Assembly: GCF_900491935.1 (NCBI RefSeq)
Contig: NZ_UEXK01000004.1
Span: forward strand, 3,463,492 to 3,527,491
Source of the DNA: Klenkia terrae
GTDB taxonomy: Bacteria; Actinomycetota; Actinomycetes; Mycobacteriales; Geodermatophilaceae
DNA length: 64,000 bases
Direction of reading: 5' to 3'
Part shown: in pieces, positions 1-11,851 of the stretch
How the letters are laid out: every line of letters starts with the position of its first letter
Numbering within the stretch: position 1 is the first letter of the stretch
Position numbers and translations under genes: made by a program
The notes under the pieces: generated by a model
The model's input: only the letters and a program-made list of their open reading frames with translations
Database searches by the model: none
What the model was told of the DNA's origin: nothing

Positions 1-1
1 C

Positions 2-109
2 TACTCCCCGGTGAGCCGCGTGGCGTCGTCCGCGGCAGACGTGTAGAACGGCAACGCCCTCAACTCCTCCCCGGGGGGCCACGTGGGCAGCGACGACGGC
101 ACCGGCTAG
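2..109 (+). pseudogene. Decayed 3' remnant of an NlpC/P60 hydrolase gene
   Basis: Read from base 2, this stretch gives YSPVSRVASS, a TAG stop at 44-46, then NGNALNSS, and a last stop at 107-109. The intact NlpC/P60 protein encoded at 258-782 on the other strand contains YSPVSHVGIYIG followed by VNALNSS. DNA identity is visible too, for example in the first 20 bases. The catalytic histidine is replaced by Arg and the frame is interrupted, so I call it a dead, inverted copy of the 3' end. Its 5' part, if any, lies outside the window. The reading as a paralogue remnant is inference from the visible similarity. Confidence 0.65.
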
Positions 110-146
110 ACCGGCGCCGCGCGCGTCGCCAGCGCCGCCCGCCCCG

Positions 147-244
147 CGCAGCGTCGACCAGGGGACCTGATCGAACTCCGTCCTCCCTCACCAGCGCTGG
201 TGGGGGAGGACGGAGTTCGATCAGGTCCCCTGGTCGACGCTGCG
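147..244. repeat. 98-bp near-perfect palindrome between convergent NlpC copies
   Basis: Bases 147-195 and 196-244 are inverted copies with one mismatch (190 region against 201 region). The centre is the self-complementary CCAGCGCTGG at 191-200. It sits between the end of the NlpC remnant and the stop of the intact NlpC gene. It could act as a bidirectional terminator, but 49-bp arms are much longer than the other terminators here, so a small mobile or REP-like repeat is also possible. Confidence 0.85.
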
Positions 245-257
245 GAGGGCGAGGTCC

Positions 258-782
258 CTAGGCGACGCGGGAGGCGCCGGCGTAGCCGGGCATGTCGACG
301 CTGCTCACGATGACGCCGGTGCTCGAGTTGAGCGCGTTCACGATCTGGCCGTTGCCGATGTAGATGCCCACGTGGCTCACCGGGGAGTAGTAGAAGACCA
401 GGTCACCCGGGAGCAGGGCGGCGCGGTCGACCGGGGTGCCGACGGTGGCCTGGTCAGCGCTGCGGCGGGGCAGCTCGACACCGGCGGCGGCGAAGGACTG
501 CGTGGTCAGGCCGGAGCAGTCGTAGGCGTCCGGGCCGTTGCCGCCGTAGGCGTAGCCCTTGCCGACCTGGGCCATCGCGTGGTCGACGGCGACCTGGGTG
601 GCCGGCGTGGGCGCGACGACGCCCGACGCGGGCGCGGCGGGGGCGGTGACGGCGGCCGGGGCGGCGGACGCCGTCCCCACCGCGCCGGGGGCGAACCCGA
701 CGGCGAGGGTCGCGGCGACACCGGTGAGGAACACCTGGCCGGTGCGGCGCAGGCGGGCGGAGCGGGTGGTGGTGAGGGCCAT
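258..782 (-). CDS. Secreted NlpC/P60 family peptidoglycan endopeptidase
   Basis: A 174-residue protein expected to cut D-Glu/meso-diaminopimelate stem-peptide bonds in the cell wall during growth or division. An N-terminal export signal (basic MALTTTRSARLRR, a hydrophobic stretch, then ASAAPA cleavage region) is followed by an Ala/Pro-rich linker and one NlpC/P60 domain. The catalytic Cys is in YDCSGL and the His in SHVGIYIG. The third polar residue would be Asn (VNALN), where many relatives have His. Length fits a minimal one-domain member. The ATG at 782 was chosen because the signal peptide begins there; the ribosome site is weak. A broken inverted copy of its 3' end lies at 2-109. Family is confident, exact substrate is not. 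Confidence 0.9.
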   Translation of the reverse strand: MALTTTRSARLRRTGQVFLTGVAATLAVGFAPGAVGTASAAPAAVTAPAAPASGVVAPTPATQVAVDHAMAQVGKGYAYGGNGPDAYDCSGLTTQSFAAAGVELPRRSADQATVGTPVDRAALLPGDLVFYYSPVSHVGIYIGNGQIVNALNSSTGVIVSSVDMPGYAGASRVA

Positions 783-1107
783 GGAGGAGCAGGCCGTCCT
801 CTCGTGGATCGCCCGCCGGGGGCAGGACCCGGCCGACGCCGCGCGCGGCGGTGGTCGGCCCGGGGGGTCGTGGGGCAGCTGCGCTCCGGCGCATCCTGGA
901 TCCCGCGTGCCGCGTGCGGCCGACGGGGAACTGCCCGCTGCGGACCTCGGTGGTGTCCCGGCGGATCCCGGTGGGTCGCTCGACCCGACCGGGGACAGCC
1001 ACCGTAGGCAGCGTCCCCGGGGGTCCGGCAACCGGTCGTGAGGATGCTCACCCTGCGCAGGACGGCTCACCAGGAGGTCGGCGCCCGGCGGTGGGATCAT
1101 GGGGGCC
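783..1107. other. 325-bp divergent intergenic region
   Basis: This lies between the leftward NlpC gene and the rightward thioredoxin-TPR gene. I found no supportable coding region. A GATCAT box at 1095-1100, 7 nt before the ATG at 1108, resembles the extended -10 pattern of leaderless genes in this window. The NlpC side shows no convincing -10 or Shine-Dalgarno site. I looked for a c-di-AMP riboswitch, common before actinobacterial NlpC/Rpf genes, and could not recognise one. Confidence 0.5.
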
Positions 1108-2085
1108 ATGCAGCCGAACCGCCCCGCTCGACCCGGTCCCACCGACCCCCGCGCCGCCGCGCAGCAGGCCCAGCTGGCCGCCTCGCTGGCCGGCGCGGTC
1201 GACCTGGCCGCGGTCAAGGCCCGGTCCGACGCCGCGGCCCGCGCCGCCGCCGCCCCGCCGCCGGCACCGGGTGCACCGGCCGGGGCGCCCGGCGGCACCG
1301 TGGTCGACGTCGACGAGGCCACCTTCCAGACCGAGGTCATCGACCGGTCCTTCCAGGTGCCCGTCGTCCTGGACCTGTGGGCCGAGTGGTGCGGGCCCTG
1401 CAAGCAGCTGTCCCCGGTGCTGGAGAAGCTCGCCGCCGAGGGCGGCGGAGCGTGGGTGCTGGCCAAGGTCGACGTCGACGCCAACCCCAACCTCGCCCAG
1501 GGTCTGCGGGTGCAGGGCATCCCGGCGGTGAAGGCCGTCTGGCAGGGCCAGCTGGTCGCCGAGTTCAGCGGCGCCATCCCGGAGGAGCAGGCCCGGCAGT
1601 TCGTCACCGAGCTCGTCGGCGCCACCACCGGTGGCGGGCTGCCCGGGGGTGAGCCGGCCGAGGCCGAGGAGCCCGAGGACCCGCGGCTGGACGCCGCCGA
1701 GGCCGCGCTGGACGCCGGTGACCTGGCCGGCGCCGAGGCCGCCTACCAGCAGATCCTGGACGTCGAGCCGGCCCACCCGGTCGCCTCGGTGGCCATCAAG
1801 CAGGTGCAGCTGTTCCGCCGCGCCGAGGCCGCCGGACCCAACGCCCTGGTCGAGGCCGACGCCGCGCCCGACGACGTCGCCGCCCAGACCCGGGCGGCGG
1901 ACTTCCTGCTCGGCACCGGCGACATCGACGGCGCCTTCGGCCGGCTGCTCGACGTCGTCCGCCGCACCGCCGGCGAGGACCGGGACGCCGCCCGCATCCA
2001 CCTGGTCGAGCTGTTCGGCGTGGTCGGCGACGAGGACCCCCGGGTCGGCGCCGCCCGCCGTCAGCTGTCGGCCGCCCTCTTCTGA
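1108..2085 (+). CDS. CnoX-like thioredoxin-TPR co-chaperone
   Basis: A 325-residue cytosolic protein. Residues about 1-65 are an Ala/Pro-rich lead. Residues about 65-175 are a thioredoxin fold with an intact WCGPC redox motif. The C-terminal part (about 195-325) is helical with TPR-like AEAALDAGDLAGAEAAYQQ repeats. This matches the tetratricopeptide thioredoxin family whose E. coli member CnoX (YbbN) holds oxidation-prone clients and passes them to chaperones. Actinobacterial members keep CXXC, so thiol-disulfide activity is plausible. The ATG at 1108 was preferred over the in-frame ATG at 1099 because GATCAT lies 7 nt upstream, as in leaderless genes here. It converges on the metallopeptidase gene across a shared hairpin. 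Confidence 0.85.
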   Translation: MQPNRPARPGPTDPRAAAQQAQLAASLAGAVDLAAVKARSDAAARAAAAPPPAPGAPAGAPGGTVVDVDEATFQTEVIDRSFQVPVVLDLWAEWCGPCKQLSPVLEKLAAEGGGAWVLAKVDVDANPNLAQGLRVQGIPAVKAVWQGQLVAEFSGAIPEEQARQFVTELVGATTGGGLPGGEPAEAEEPEDPRLDAAEAALDAGDLAGAEAAYQQILDVEPAHPVASVAIKQVQLFRRAEAAGPNALVEADAAPDDVAAQTRAADFLLGTGDIDGAFGRLLDVVRRTAGEDRDAARIHLVELFGVVGDEDPRVGAARRQLSAALF

Positions 2086-2093
2086 CACCCGCC

Positions 2094-2121
2094 GATCCCG
2101 GGGACCGCGGTCCCCGGGATC
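2094..2121. terminator. Bidirectional hairpin terminator
   Basis: A perfect 28-nt inverted repeat, GATCCCGGGGACCG and its complement, sits between the convergent stops at 2085 and 2128. There is no T-run on either side. Confidence 0.7.
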
Positions 2122-2127
2122 AGCGGA

Positions 2128-3561
2128 TCAGGCCTGCAGGCCGCAGGCGGTGAGGCCGTACAGGAAGCCCTGCCGGAAGACGTCGACCAGCTGGAAGCCG
2201 GAGATGCCGAGGTCCGGGAACACCGTCGGGTCCTTGCCGTAGGCCAGCAGGAACTGCACGGCCTCGTCGAAGTCGCCGGGTGACAGCGTGATGCCCACCG
2301 GCTGACCGTCCACCTCCGTCGCAACCTCTCCGTACAGCGCAGCGCCGGAGAAGGCCCCGGCCTGGCAGGTGGCCGAGCGGATGGCGTCCTCGTCGTCGGT
2401 GGACAGGCCGAGTTGGTCCCGGGCCGCGATGCCGTAGGGGATGGCCACCGCGGTCACCACGGCGTAGTCGCCGATCTCCTCGTAGGCCGGTGCCGCCAGG
2501 TCGGTCTGGTCGTAGTAGACGATGTCCTCGTCCGGGCAGAAGCCGGCGTTGGTGTCGGTGTTCATCCCCGCGCACGAGGGCGCCGTGCCGTCGAAGGGCT
2601 CGATGGTCGGGGCGACGAAGTCCGTGCCGAGGTCGTCGGGGAACGAGTCGTCGTAGTAGATCGGCAGGGACTGGTCGATGAGGCCGGGGACCTCGTCGAG
2701 CGGCAGGTTCCCGTTGTTCTCGTACTCCTGCTCGTCGGTGAACTCGGCCTGGGTGAACACCCGGTCGGACTCGTAGTTGTCCCGGCAGGCCGCGGCCCCG
2801 CCGTCGAAGCCGTCCTGGATGGCCGAGACCCGGTCGAAGTACGAGCCGTGCGCCTGGCTGTCCTCGGTGCCGGTGCCCGGGGGGTCGCGCACGATGAAGT
2901 ACCCGGCCAGCAGGCCGTCGAGTTCGGGGGCCCGGATGGTCTCGTGCATCGCGTTGCCGTCGGCCACCCACTTGGTCCAGGCGCCGGCGAAGCAATCGGC
3001 CTGGGTCTCCACGTTGATCGACGTGTCGCCCGCGGGGTAGCCGACCCGGCCCTGCACGGCGTGGCCGAACTCGTGGGCCATGATCAGCGCGGGCAGGAAG
3101 CGGCCGTACTGGTCGGCGAGCTCCTGCAGGAAGGCGCGGTCGTAGCTGATCGAGTCCTCGTTGGAGGCGCCGACGTCGGGCGGGCAGTAGAACGCGTTCT
3201 GCTCCACCTCCTCGGGCGCGGAGCTGCAGCCGATCTCCCCGCCGGGGTAGAGCGACTCGTCGACGTCACCGGGGTCGACGGAGAAGTAGCCACCGGTCAG
3301 CGCCGGGAAGTCCTCGCCGTAGACGTCCGGGAACTGCTGCGCCCAGAAGTCGTTGAGGTCGGCCAGCGCGTTGCGCGCGGTGACGTCGGCCTCGGTCTCG
3401 GCCGCCCCGGTGATCGGGAAGTCGGCGGGTGCGACATCGGTGATCGGCGGCTCGGCCGAGGAGGCCTGGCCGGACACCAGCGTGGTGCCGCAGCCGGCCA
3501 GCGTCAGCGCCAGGGACAGGATGCCGGCGGTGAGCGCCACCGAGCGGGTCGTGGAGGACAT
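2128..3561 (-). CDS. Neutral zinc metallopeptidase lipoprotein (YpfJ-like)
   Basis: A 477-residue exported protein. The N-terminus (MSSTTRSVALTAG, hydrophobic, then LTLAGC) is a lipoprotein signal with the lipobox Cys near residue 24, so it should be anchored to the outer face of the membrane. The zinc motif HEFGHAVQG lies near residue 170. It is followed by the TQADCFAGAW element typical of the putative neutral zinc metallopeptidase family. The family is widespread and its substrates are mostly unknown. The ATG at 3561 is preceded by GGGAG about 6 nt upstream; a longer frame exists but lacks sense before the signal. It is separated from the upstream glg operon by the hairpin at 3661-3688, so it probably has its own promoter. 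Confidence 0.88.
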   Translation of the reverse strand: MSSTTRSVALTAGILSLALTLAGCGTTLVSGQASSAEPPITDVAPADFPITGAAETEADVTARNALADLNDFWAQQFPDVYGEDFPALTGGYFSVDPGDVDESLYPGGEIGCSSAPEEVEQNAFYCPPDVGASNEDSISYDRAFLQELADQYGRFLPALIMAHEFGHAVQGRVGYPAGDTSINVETQADCFAGAWTKWVADGNAMHETIRAPELDGLLAGYFIVRDPPGTGTEDSQAHGSYFDRVSAIQDGFDGGAAACRDNYESDRVFTQAEFTDEQEYENNGNLPLDEVPGLIDQSLPIYYDDSFPDDLGTDFVAPTIEPFDGTAPSCAGMNTDTNAGFCPDEDIVYYDQTDLAAPAYEEIGDYAVVTAVAIPYGIAARDQLGLSTDDEDAIRSATCQAGAFSGAALYGEVATEVDGQPVGITLSPGDFDEAVQFLLAYGKDPTVFPDLGISGFQLVDVFRQGFLYGLTACGLQA

Positions 3562-3660
3562 GGACTCCCGTTCTCCTCGGTCCGGCGGTCTCCGAACGGA
3601 GTGCACATCATGGCCGACGCTGCGCCCGCGCGCGACGACACCGCGTCCCGCCACCCCGAC

Positions 3661-3688
3661 GGGGGCACGTCCGGTCGGACGTGCCCCC
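3661..3688 (-). terminator. Terminator of the glgE-treS-mak-glgB operon
   Basis: A 12-13-bp perfect stem, GGGGGCACGTCCG with its complement, lies 10 nt beyond the glgB stop on the leftward strand. It has no T-run. Confidence 0.7.
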
Positions 3689-3697
3689 GGGGAGGGG

Positions 3698-6436
3698 TCA
3701 GCCCTCGTGCAGGAACCAGGTGGTCGCCAGCGGCGGTGCGCTGACCGTGGCCGAGAACGGCTGGCCGTGCCAGGGCTCGGGGACGGCGTCCACCCCGCCC
3801 AGGTTGCCCACGCCGGAACCGCCGTAGGCCTCGGCGTCGGTGTTGAGCACCTCGCGCCAGCGACCGCCCCGCGGCAGCCCGATCCGGTAGCCCGTGTGCG
3901 GGGTGCCGGCGAAGTTGGCCACGCAGGCCAGCGCCTGCCCGCCCTTGCCGTAGCGCAGGAAGCTCAGCACGTTGCCCGCGGAGTCGTTGGCGTCGATCCA
4001 CTGGAACCCGGCCGGGTCGACGTCCTGGCTCCACAGCGCCTCGTTCTCCTTGTACCGACCGTTGAGGTCGGCCACCAGGGAGAGCACGCCACGGTGCGCC
4101 GGGTCGTCCAGGTGCCACCAGTCCAGCGAGCGGGAGTCGGCCCACTCGCCGTCCTGGGCGAACTCCTGGCCCATGAACAGCAGCTGCTTGCCGGGGTGGG
4201 CCCACATGTAGGCCAGGTAGGCGCGCACGTTGGCCAGCTGCTGCCACCGGTCACCGGGCATCTTGCGCAGCAGCGAGCCCTTGCCGTAGACGACCTCGTC
4301 GTGGCTGATCGGCAGCACGTAGTTCTCGCTGTAGGCGTAGACCAGGGAGAACGTCAGCTGGTTGTGGTGGTAGACGCGGTGCACCGGCTGCTTCTCGACG
4401 TAGCCGAGCGAGTCGTGCATCCAGCCCATGTTCCACTTGAAGCCGAAGCCCAGGCCGCCCAGGTAGGTGGGCCGGGTGACGCCGGGCCACGCGGTCGACT
4501 CCTCGGCGATGGTCATCACGCCGGGGACCTCGCGGTAGACCGTCGCGTTCATCTCCTGCAGGAAGGCCACGGCCTCCAGGTTCTCCCGGCCGCCGTGGAC
4601 GTTGGGCGTCCACTCGCCCTCCTTGCGGGAGTAGTCCAGGTAGAGCATCGAGGCCACCGCGTCGACGCGCAGGCCGTCGACGTGGAACTCCTTGCACCAG
4701 AACAGCGCGTTGGCGACCAGGAAGTTGCGGACCTCGGAGCGGCCGAAGTCGAAGACGAACGTGCCCCAGTCCATCTGCTCGCCGCGCTGGGGGTCGCCGT
4801 GCTCGTAGAGCGCGGTGCCGTCGAAGCGGCCCAGCGACCAGGCGTCCTTGGGGAAGTGCGCCGGCACCCAGTCGATGAGGACGCCGAGGCCGGCCTGGTG
4901 GGCCTTGTCCACCAGGTAGCGGAAGTCGTCGGGCACGCCGAACCGCGCCGAGGGCGCGAAGTAGCCGCTGACCTGGTAGCCCCACGACCCGCCGAAGGGG
5001 TGCTCGGCGACCGGCATGAACTCCAGGTGGGTGAACCCGGCGTAGACGGCGTACTCGACCAGCTCGTCGGCCAGCTGCCGGTAGGACAGGCCCTGCTTCC
5101 AGGACCCGACGTGCACCTCGTAGGCGCTGACCGGGCGCTCGTGCCAGTTGCCCTGCGCACGGTCGGCCAGCCAGTCGTCGTCGCCCCACTCGTAGGTGGA
5201 CGTCGTGATCACGCTGGCGTTGAGCGGGGGCACCTCGGTGGCGAAGGCCATCGGGTCGCTCTTCTCGCGCCACTCCCCGTCGGCGCCGAGCACGTGGAAG
5301 CGGTAGCGCTGGCCCACCTCGGCGCCGGGCACGAACAGCTCCCAGACCCCCGAGGAGCCCAGCGAGCGCATCGGCAGCGCGCGGGCCTGCCACCAGTCGA
5401 AGTCACCGGTCACCTTCACGCCGCGGGCGTTGGGCGCCCAGACGGCGAAGGAGACGCCGGAGACGATGCCGCCGGGGGTGTCGTAGCTGCGCACGTGCGC
5501 GCCGAGCACCTCCCACAGCCGCTCGTGCCGACCCTCGCGGATCAGGTGCTGGTCGACCTCGCCCAGGGTGGGCAGCCAGCGGTACGGGTCGTCGGCCAGC
5601 ACGGTGGTCGTGCCGCCCTGCCCGTCGCCGTAGACGACCTCGACCCGGTAGTCGCCGGGCTGCTGGGGCAGGGTCGCCTCGTAGACCCCGCCGCCGTGCA
5701 GCTGGGTGGCGTCGTACCGGCTGCCGTCCTGGTCCACCACGGTCACCGAGACGGCGTCCGGACGCAGCGTGCGCACCGCCCAGCCCTCGCCGACCTGGTG
5801 GGTGCCCAGCACGCCGTGCGGGTCGTGAGACCAGCCCTCGACGACGGCCCGGACGGCCTCGCCGTCGACCGGCTCGCCGGCCACCAGGGTCGGCTCCACC
5901 GGTGCCGACGACGACGCCGAGCGGGTGCGGCGCGGGGAGGCCACCCCGGCCGGGACGACGGCGGCGTGGTCGTCGGCGGGTGCCGGGTCCTCGCCGGGCG
6001 CCGGGTCGGGGGCGGGCTCCTGGGCCGGCTCGGGCTCGGGCGCAGGCGCGGCGTCCGGCGCACCGGCGGGGGGGTCGGCCGGGGCGTCGTCGGCGTCCGG
6101 GCTGGTGGACGCCGGGCTCAGGTCCGCCGTCCGGGCCGGGGTGTCCCCGCCGGTGCCGGCGTGGGTGCCGTCCTCGCGGGGCTCGGGGTGGGAGACCTCG
6201 GCCGGGTCGTCGTCCGGGGGCTCGGGCTGGGGCGCCGAGGGGGCCGACGGGTTGCCGGGCTCGGCGATCGGGGCCGGGGCGACCACGGGCGTGGCGGTCA
6301 CGCCGGTCCCGGTCACGCTGGGGCTGTCCCGCTCGGCCTGCTCGAGCTCGGCCTGGAAGGCCTCGGTCTTCTCGGTCACCACGCGCTGCAGGTCGTCGGG
6401 GTCGAGCGGGTCGTGCGGCTGGTCCTGGGTCGTCAT
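3698..6436 (-). CDS. glgB: 1,4-alpha-glucan branching enzyme GlgB
   Basis: GlgB (912 aa) creates alpha-1,6 branches in alpha-glucan made by GlgE. It is a GH13 enzyme. A CBM48-like N domain begins with HDPHGVLG near residue 200. The nucleophile Asp is in GLRVDAV near residue 590, the acid Glu in IAEEST, and the transition-state Asp in ISHDEVV. The usual length is about 730 residues. The excess is a Pro/Ala/Glu/Asp-rich, probably disordered N-terminal region of about 195 residues, of unknown function. The ATG at 6436 has GGAG just upstream. It is last in a leftward operon after the maltokinase gene (49-nt gap). Confidence 0.96.
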   Translation of the reverse strand: MTTQDQPHDPLDPDDLQRVVTEKTEAFQAELEQAERDSPSVTGTGVTATPVVAPAPIAEPGNPSAPSAPQPEPPDDDPAEVSHPEPREDGTHAGTGGDTPARTADLSPASTSPDADDAPADPPAGAPDAAPAPEPEPAQEPAPDPAPGEDPAPADDHAAVVPAGVASPRRTRSASSSAPVEPTLVAGEPVDGEAVRAVVEGWSHDPHGVLGTHQVGEGWAVRTLRPDAVSVTVVDQDGSRYDATQLHGGGVYEATLPQQPGDYRVEVVYGDGQGGTTTVLADDPYRWLPTLGEVDQHLIREGRHERLWEVLGAHVRSYDTPGGIVSGVSFAVWAPNARGVKVTGDFDWWQARALPMRSLGSSGVWELFVPGAEVGQRYRFHVLGADGEWREKSDPMAFATEVPPLNASVITTSTYEWGDDDWLADRAQGNWHERPVSAYEVHVGSWKQGLSYRQLADELVEYAVYAGFTHLEFMPVAEHPFGGSWGYQVSGYFAPSARFGVPDDFRYLVDKAHQAGLGVLIDWVPAHFPKDAWSLGRFDGTALYEHGDPQRGEQMDWGTFVFDFGRSEVRNFLVANALFWCKEFHVDGLRVDAVASMLYLDYSRKEGEWTPNVHGGRENLEAVAFLQEMNATVYREVPGVMTIAEESTAWPGVTRPTYLGGLGFGFKWNMGWMHDSLGYVEKQPVHRVYHHNQLTFSLVYAYSENYVLPISHDEVVYGKGSLLRKMPGDRWQQLANVRAYLAYMWAHPGKQLLFMGQEFAQDGEWADSRSLDWWHLDDPAHRGVLSLVADLNGRYKENEALWSQDVDPAGFQWIDANDSAGNVLSFLRYGKGGQALACVANFAGTPHTGYRIGLPRGGRWREVLNTDAEAYGGSGVGNLGGVDAVPEPWHGQPFSATVSAPPLATTWFLHEG

Positions 6437-6485
6437 GGGAGCTCCGTCCTGCCTGCGTGCCCGGGGGCACGGATGAATGGGTCGG

Positions 6486-7834
6486 TCAGCTGCTGGCGAG
6501 CCGGGCCAGGGAGGTCAACGGGATCATCAGCCAGTGCGGGCGGTTGCGCGCCTCGTAGACGCACTCGTAGACGGCCTTGTCGGCCTCGAACGCCCGCAGC
6601 AGCGGTGACCCGGCGGGGTCGGTGCCGCTGGCCGCGGCGTAGCCGGCGCAGAACGAGCTGCGGTTGCGCTCGGCCCACTCCTGCGCCCGGTAGGCCCGCT
6701 GCGGGTCCCCGGGCTGCTCGACCAGCATGTGGCGGGCGGCGTAGTCGAAGGACCGCAGCATCCCGGCGACGTCGCGCAGCGGGGAGTCCAGCTCGCGGCG
6801 GGCGGCCAGCGACCGGGCCGGCTCGCCCTCGAAGTCCAGCACGATCCACCCGGTCGTGGTGCGCAGCACCTGGCCCAGGTGCAGGTCGCCGTGCACCCGC
6901 TGGGCGGTGACCGGGTCGGTGAGGTCGGCGACCGCGGCGTACAGCGTGCGCAGGCCCTCGGCGTGCTCGGCCAGCTCCGGGACGATCGCGGTCGCGGCGT
7001 CCAGCCGGGCGGTGAGCTGGCTGGCCAGCTCGCCGTACCAGTCGGTGCCGACGTCGGCGGTCGGCAGCACCCGGGCCAGGTCGCGGTGCACCGCGGCGGT
7101 GGCCTCGCCCAGCCGCTCGGCCTCGCCGGCGAAGTCCCCGCCCACCTCGTCGGCGTGCAGGTCGGCCTCGGCGTAGAGGTCGCGCACGCTGGAGGTGGCC
7201 AGCCGCCAGCCGTCGCTGGCGTTGGGCACGAAGGCCTGCAGGAAGGCCACGGTGGCCGGCTCCTCGCCCTCGGTCGCACCCTCGATCTGCACGTGGCCCA
7301 GCAGCGGGGCGATGTGCGGGTTCTCCGTCGTCCGGAGGGCGTCGTGCACCTCGACGTCGGGGTTGAGCCCGGGCTCCAGGCGGCGGAACAGCTTCATGAT
7401 CGCGGTCTCGCCGTAGATCAGGGAGGTGTTGGACTGCTCGCCGGAGATGAGGTCGCCGGGGACGCCCTCGGGGATGTAGGCCACCCCGGCCGGGTGGAAG
7501 TGCAGCGGCCCGACGGTCGAGGCGGCCACCAGGTGGGTCAGCCACGGCACGGTGGCCTCGCGGTCCCGCATGCCGTCGTAGGCGTGGTTGTCCCCGACCG
7601 CGCCGACGTAGGCGTGCGCCAGGTCGTCGTCCTGGCTGCTGCGCCAGGACAGCGGGACCAGGTAGGTCTCGGAGACGTCGTCGGTGTAGGTCACGTGCAC
7701 CCGGTGCACCGACAGGGCGGGGGTGCCCTGGTCCAGGAAGAACCCGTCCTCGGTGACGGAGGCCCAGGTGCGGCCCTTGCCGGCGAACCAGCGCTGGCCG
7801 GGCATCCAATCGGCCAGCAGGTCGGTCAGCGCGC

Positions 7835-7838
<4 letters not shown>
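6486..7838 (-). CDS. mak: Maltokinase (Mak/Pep2)
   Basis: This 450-residue enzyme phosphorylates maltose with ATP to maltose 1-phosphate, the substrate of GlgE. The N-terminus carries [13 protein letters not shown], characteristic of the actinobacterial maltokinases. The kinase-like C-lobe has [12 protein letters not shown] (catalytic Asp) and VLDFEGEP (metal-binding Asp), as in aminoglycoside phosphotransferase-fold kinases. Length matches family members of about 450 residues. Its ATG overlaps the treS stop in an ATGA junction, so translation is probably coupled to TreS, which makes the maltose. In some actinobacteria the two are fused; here they are separate. Confidence 0.95.
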
Positions 7839-9667
<1,829 letters not shown>

Positions 9668-9726
9668 GGGGAGGTCGGTCCTCGACTCTCGGGGTGTGTG
9701 GGGTGGCGGAGGAGGGGGGGCGGGCG

Positions 9727-11730
9727 TCAGCCCAGCGGGGCGTGCCGGGTCACGGTGAAGACGTGCGCGGGCTCGCGGTAGGGGTCCAGCTCGACGTAGT
9801 TGAACTGGCCCCACTCGTACTCGGCGCCGGTGATCTGGTCGGTCACGGTGAACCGGTCGGACCACTCCAGGCCCAGGGCGCCCATGTCCAGCGCCGTCGT
9901 CCCGATCTGGGTGTGCTGGCTGGACAGCGTGACCACGACCAGGACGGCGTCGTCCGAGCCCGGGTCGGTCTTGGAGAACACCAGCAGGTTCTCGTTGTCG
10001 ATCGGGTGGAAGGTCAGCGTGCGCAGCTGCTGCAGCGCGGGGTGCTGGCGGCGGACCTGGTTGAGCCGGGTGAGGTAGGGCGCCAGCGACCGGCCGGCGG
10101 CGACGGCACCCTCGTAGTCACGGGGACGCAACTGGAACTTCTCGGTGTCCAGGTACTCCTCGCTGCCCGGCTTGAGCGCGACGTGCTCGAAGAGCTCGAA
10201 GCCGGAGTAGACGCCCCAGGTCGGGCTCATCATCGACGCCAGGACGGCGCGGATCTTGAACATCGGCGGGCCGCCGAACTGCAGCGACGCATGCAGGATG
10301 TCCGGGGTGTTCACGAAGAAGTTGGGCCGCATGTAGTGCGCGGTGCCGGCCAGCTCGCGGCCGTACTGCTCGATCTCCCACTTCTCCGTGCGCCAGGTGA
10401 AGTAGGTGTAGCTCTGGGTGAACCCGACCCGGGCCAGCTGGTGCATCATCGCCGGCTTGGTGAAGGCCTCGGCCAGGAAGAGGACGTCGGGGTGGCTCTT
10501 CTTGACGTCCCAGATGATCCAGTGCCAGAAGTTGATCGCCTTGGTGTGCGGGTTGTCGACCCGGAACACCTTGACCCCGGCGTCGATCCAGACCTGCAGC
10601 ACTCGGCGGGCCTCGGCGTAGATGCCGGCCGGGTCGTTGTCGAAGTTGATCGGGTAGATGTCCTGGTACTTCTTCGGCGGGTTCTCCGCGTAGGCGATCG
10701 TGCCGTCGGGCTTGGTGGTGAAGAACTCCGGGTGCGAGGTCACCCACGGGTGGTCGGGGGCGGCCTGCAGCGCGAAGTCCAGCGCCACCTCCATCCCCAG
10801 CTCCCGGGTGCGGGCGACGAAGGCCTCGAAGTCGGCCATGGTGCCCAGCTCCGGGTGCACCGCGTCGTGCCCGCCGTCGGCGCTGCCGATGGCCCAGGGC
10901 GAGCCGACGTCGCCGTCCTCGGTGGTGAGGGTGTTGTTCTTGCCCTTGCGGTTGACCGTGCCGATCGGGTGGATCGGCGGCAGGTAGACGACGTCGAACT
11001 CCATCGCCGCGATCGCCGGCAGCCGCTTCGCCGCGTCGGCGAAGGTGCCGTGGGTGGGCCGGCCGTCGACGACCGGGCCCTCCGAGCGGGGGAAGAACTC
11101 GTACCAGGAGCCGAACAGCGCGGTGACCCGGTCGACCCACACCTCGTAGCGGGGGGACCGGGTGACCATCCGGCGCACCGGGTACGTGTCGAGCAGGTCG
11201 GTCATGGCCGGGGCCAGCGCGGGTGCCAGCCGGGCCGACAGCTCCAGGCCCTCGTCGCGCAGCGCCACCGCGGCCGCGGCGACCGCGCTGCGGTGCTCGC
11301 GGGGGACGGTCTTGCCGACCTCGTCGAGCAGCCGTGCGCCTTCTTCCAGGTCGTTGGCCAGGTCCGTCGGGCCCTGGCCGGCCTCGACCTTGACCTCGAC
11401 GGCGTGGTGCCAGGTGCCGATCGGGTCGTCCCAGGCCTCGACCTGGTAGGTCCACAGGCCCTCGCGGTCGGGGACGACGGTGGCGATCCAGCGGTCGGGC
11501 TGGTCGGAGTAGGCGCGCATCCGGCGCAGCGGGGCCTTCGGTGCCCGCTTGCCCGGGGTCGCCGGGGGGCTCCAGACCACGTTGGCGGCCACCGCGTCGT
11601 GGCCCTCGCGGAACACGGTGGCGGTGATCGGTACGTGCTCGCCGACGACGGCGCGGGAGGAGAAGCTCCCGCACGCCACGACGGGTTCGATGTCGGTGAT
11701 GCCCAGACGGAGGTCAGCGCGGCCAGTCAC
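9727..11730 (-). CDS. glgE: Alpha-1,4-glucan:maltose-1-phosphate maltosyltransferase GlgE
   Basis: GlgE (667 aa) transfers maltosyl units from maltose 1-phosphate to alpha-1,4-glucan chains. It is GH13_3: after a beta-rich N domain ([16 protein letters not shown]) comes a helical insert and a catalytic barrel. The nucleophile Asp is in [11 protein letters not shown] and the acid Glu in FLAEAFTKP. Length fits the family (about 660-700). The GTG at 11730 is preferred over GTG at 11739 because TAGCGT lies at 11743-11738 on this strand, 7 nt upstream, the spacing seen at other leaderless starts here. It heads the glgE-treS-mak-glgB operon, divergent from glgP. Confidence 0.95.
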   Translation of the reverse strand: MTGRADLRLGITDIEPVVACGSFSSRAVVGEHVPITATVFREGHDAVAANVVWSPPATPGKRAPKAPLRRMRAYSDQPDRWIATVVPDREGLWTYQVEAWDDPIGTWHHAVEVKVEAGQGPTDLANDLEEGARLLDEVGKTVPREHRSAVAAAAVALRDEGLELSARLAPALAPAMTDLLDTYPVRRMVTRSPRYEVWVDRVTALFGSWYEFFPRSEGPVVDGRPTHGTFADAAKRLPAIAAMEFDVVYLPPIHPIGTVNRKGKNNTLTTEDGDVGSPWAIGSADGGHDAVHPELGTMADFEAFVARTRELGMEVALDFALQAAPDHPWVTSHPEFFTTKPDGTIAYAENPPKKYQDIYPINFDNDPAGIYAEARRVLQVWIDAGVKVFRVDNPHTKAINFWHWIIWDVKKSHPDVLFLAEAFTKPAMMHQLARVGFTQSYTYFTWRTEKWEIEQYGRELAGTAHYMRPNFFVNTPDILHASLQFGGPPMFKIRAVLASMMSPTWGVYSGFELFEHVALKPGSEEYLDTEKFQLRPRDYEGAVAAGRSLAPYLTRLNQVRRQHPALQQLRTLTFHPIDNENLLVFSKTDPGSDDAVLVVVTLSSQHTQIGTTALDMGALGLEWSDRFTVTDQITGAEYEWGQFNYVELDPYREPAHVFTVTRHAPLG

Positions 11731-11851
11731 CCCTGTCACGCTATCGGCGCGGGACCCGAAGGGCACATCGACCTGATCACCCCTCCCGGGCCCGTCCACA
11801 GGGCCTCCGCGGAGCCCTCGGGCCGTCGCCCGGGGCCGCTAGGGTCGGCGC
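11731..11851. promoter_or_regulatory. Divergent glgE/glgP promoter region
   Basis: The leftward -10 box TAGCGT (11743-11738) is 7 nt from the glgE GTG. The rightward -10 box TAGGGT (11840-11845) is 6 nt from the glgP GTG. Both transcripts would begin at or next to the start codon. About 95 bp lie between the two boxes, enough for a shared operator, but I see no clear inverted repeat there. Confidence 0.55.

Noticed and set aside
147-244. CRISPR or transposon end
   Set aside because: There is only one palindrome, no repeated spacers, no transposase and no target-site duplication visible.
783-1040. Possible c-di-AMP (ydaO) riboswitch upstream of the NlpC gene
   Set aside because: The family context is right, but I could not match the conserved motifs on the leftward strand.
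3353-6910. An 1185-residue open frame opposite glgB
   Set aside because: It mirrors glgB on the other strand, has no recognisable domain and reads as a GC-rich shadow.
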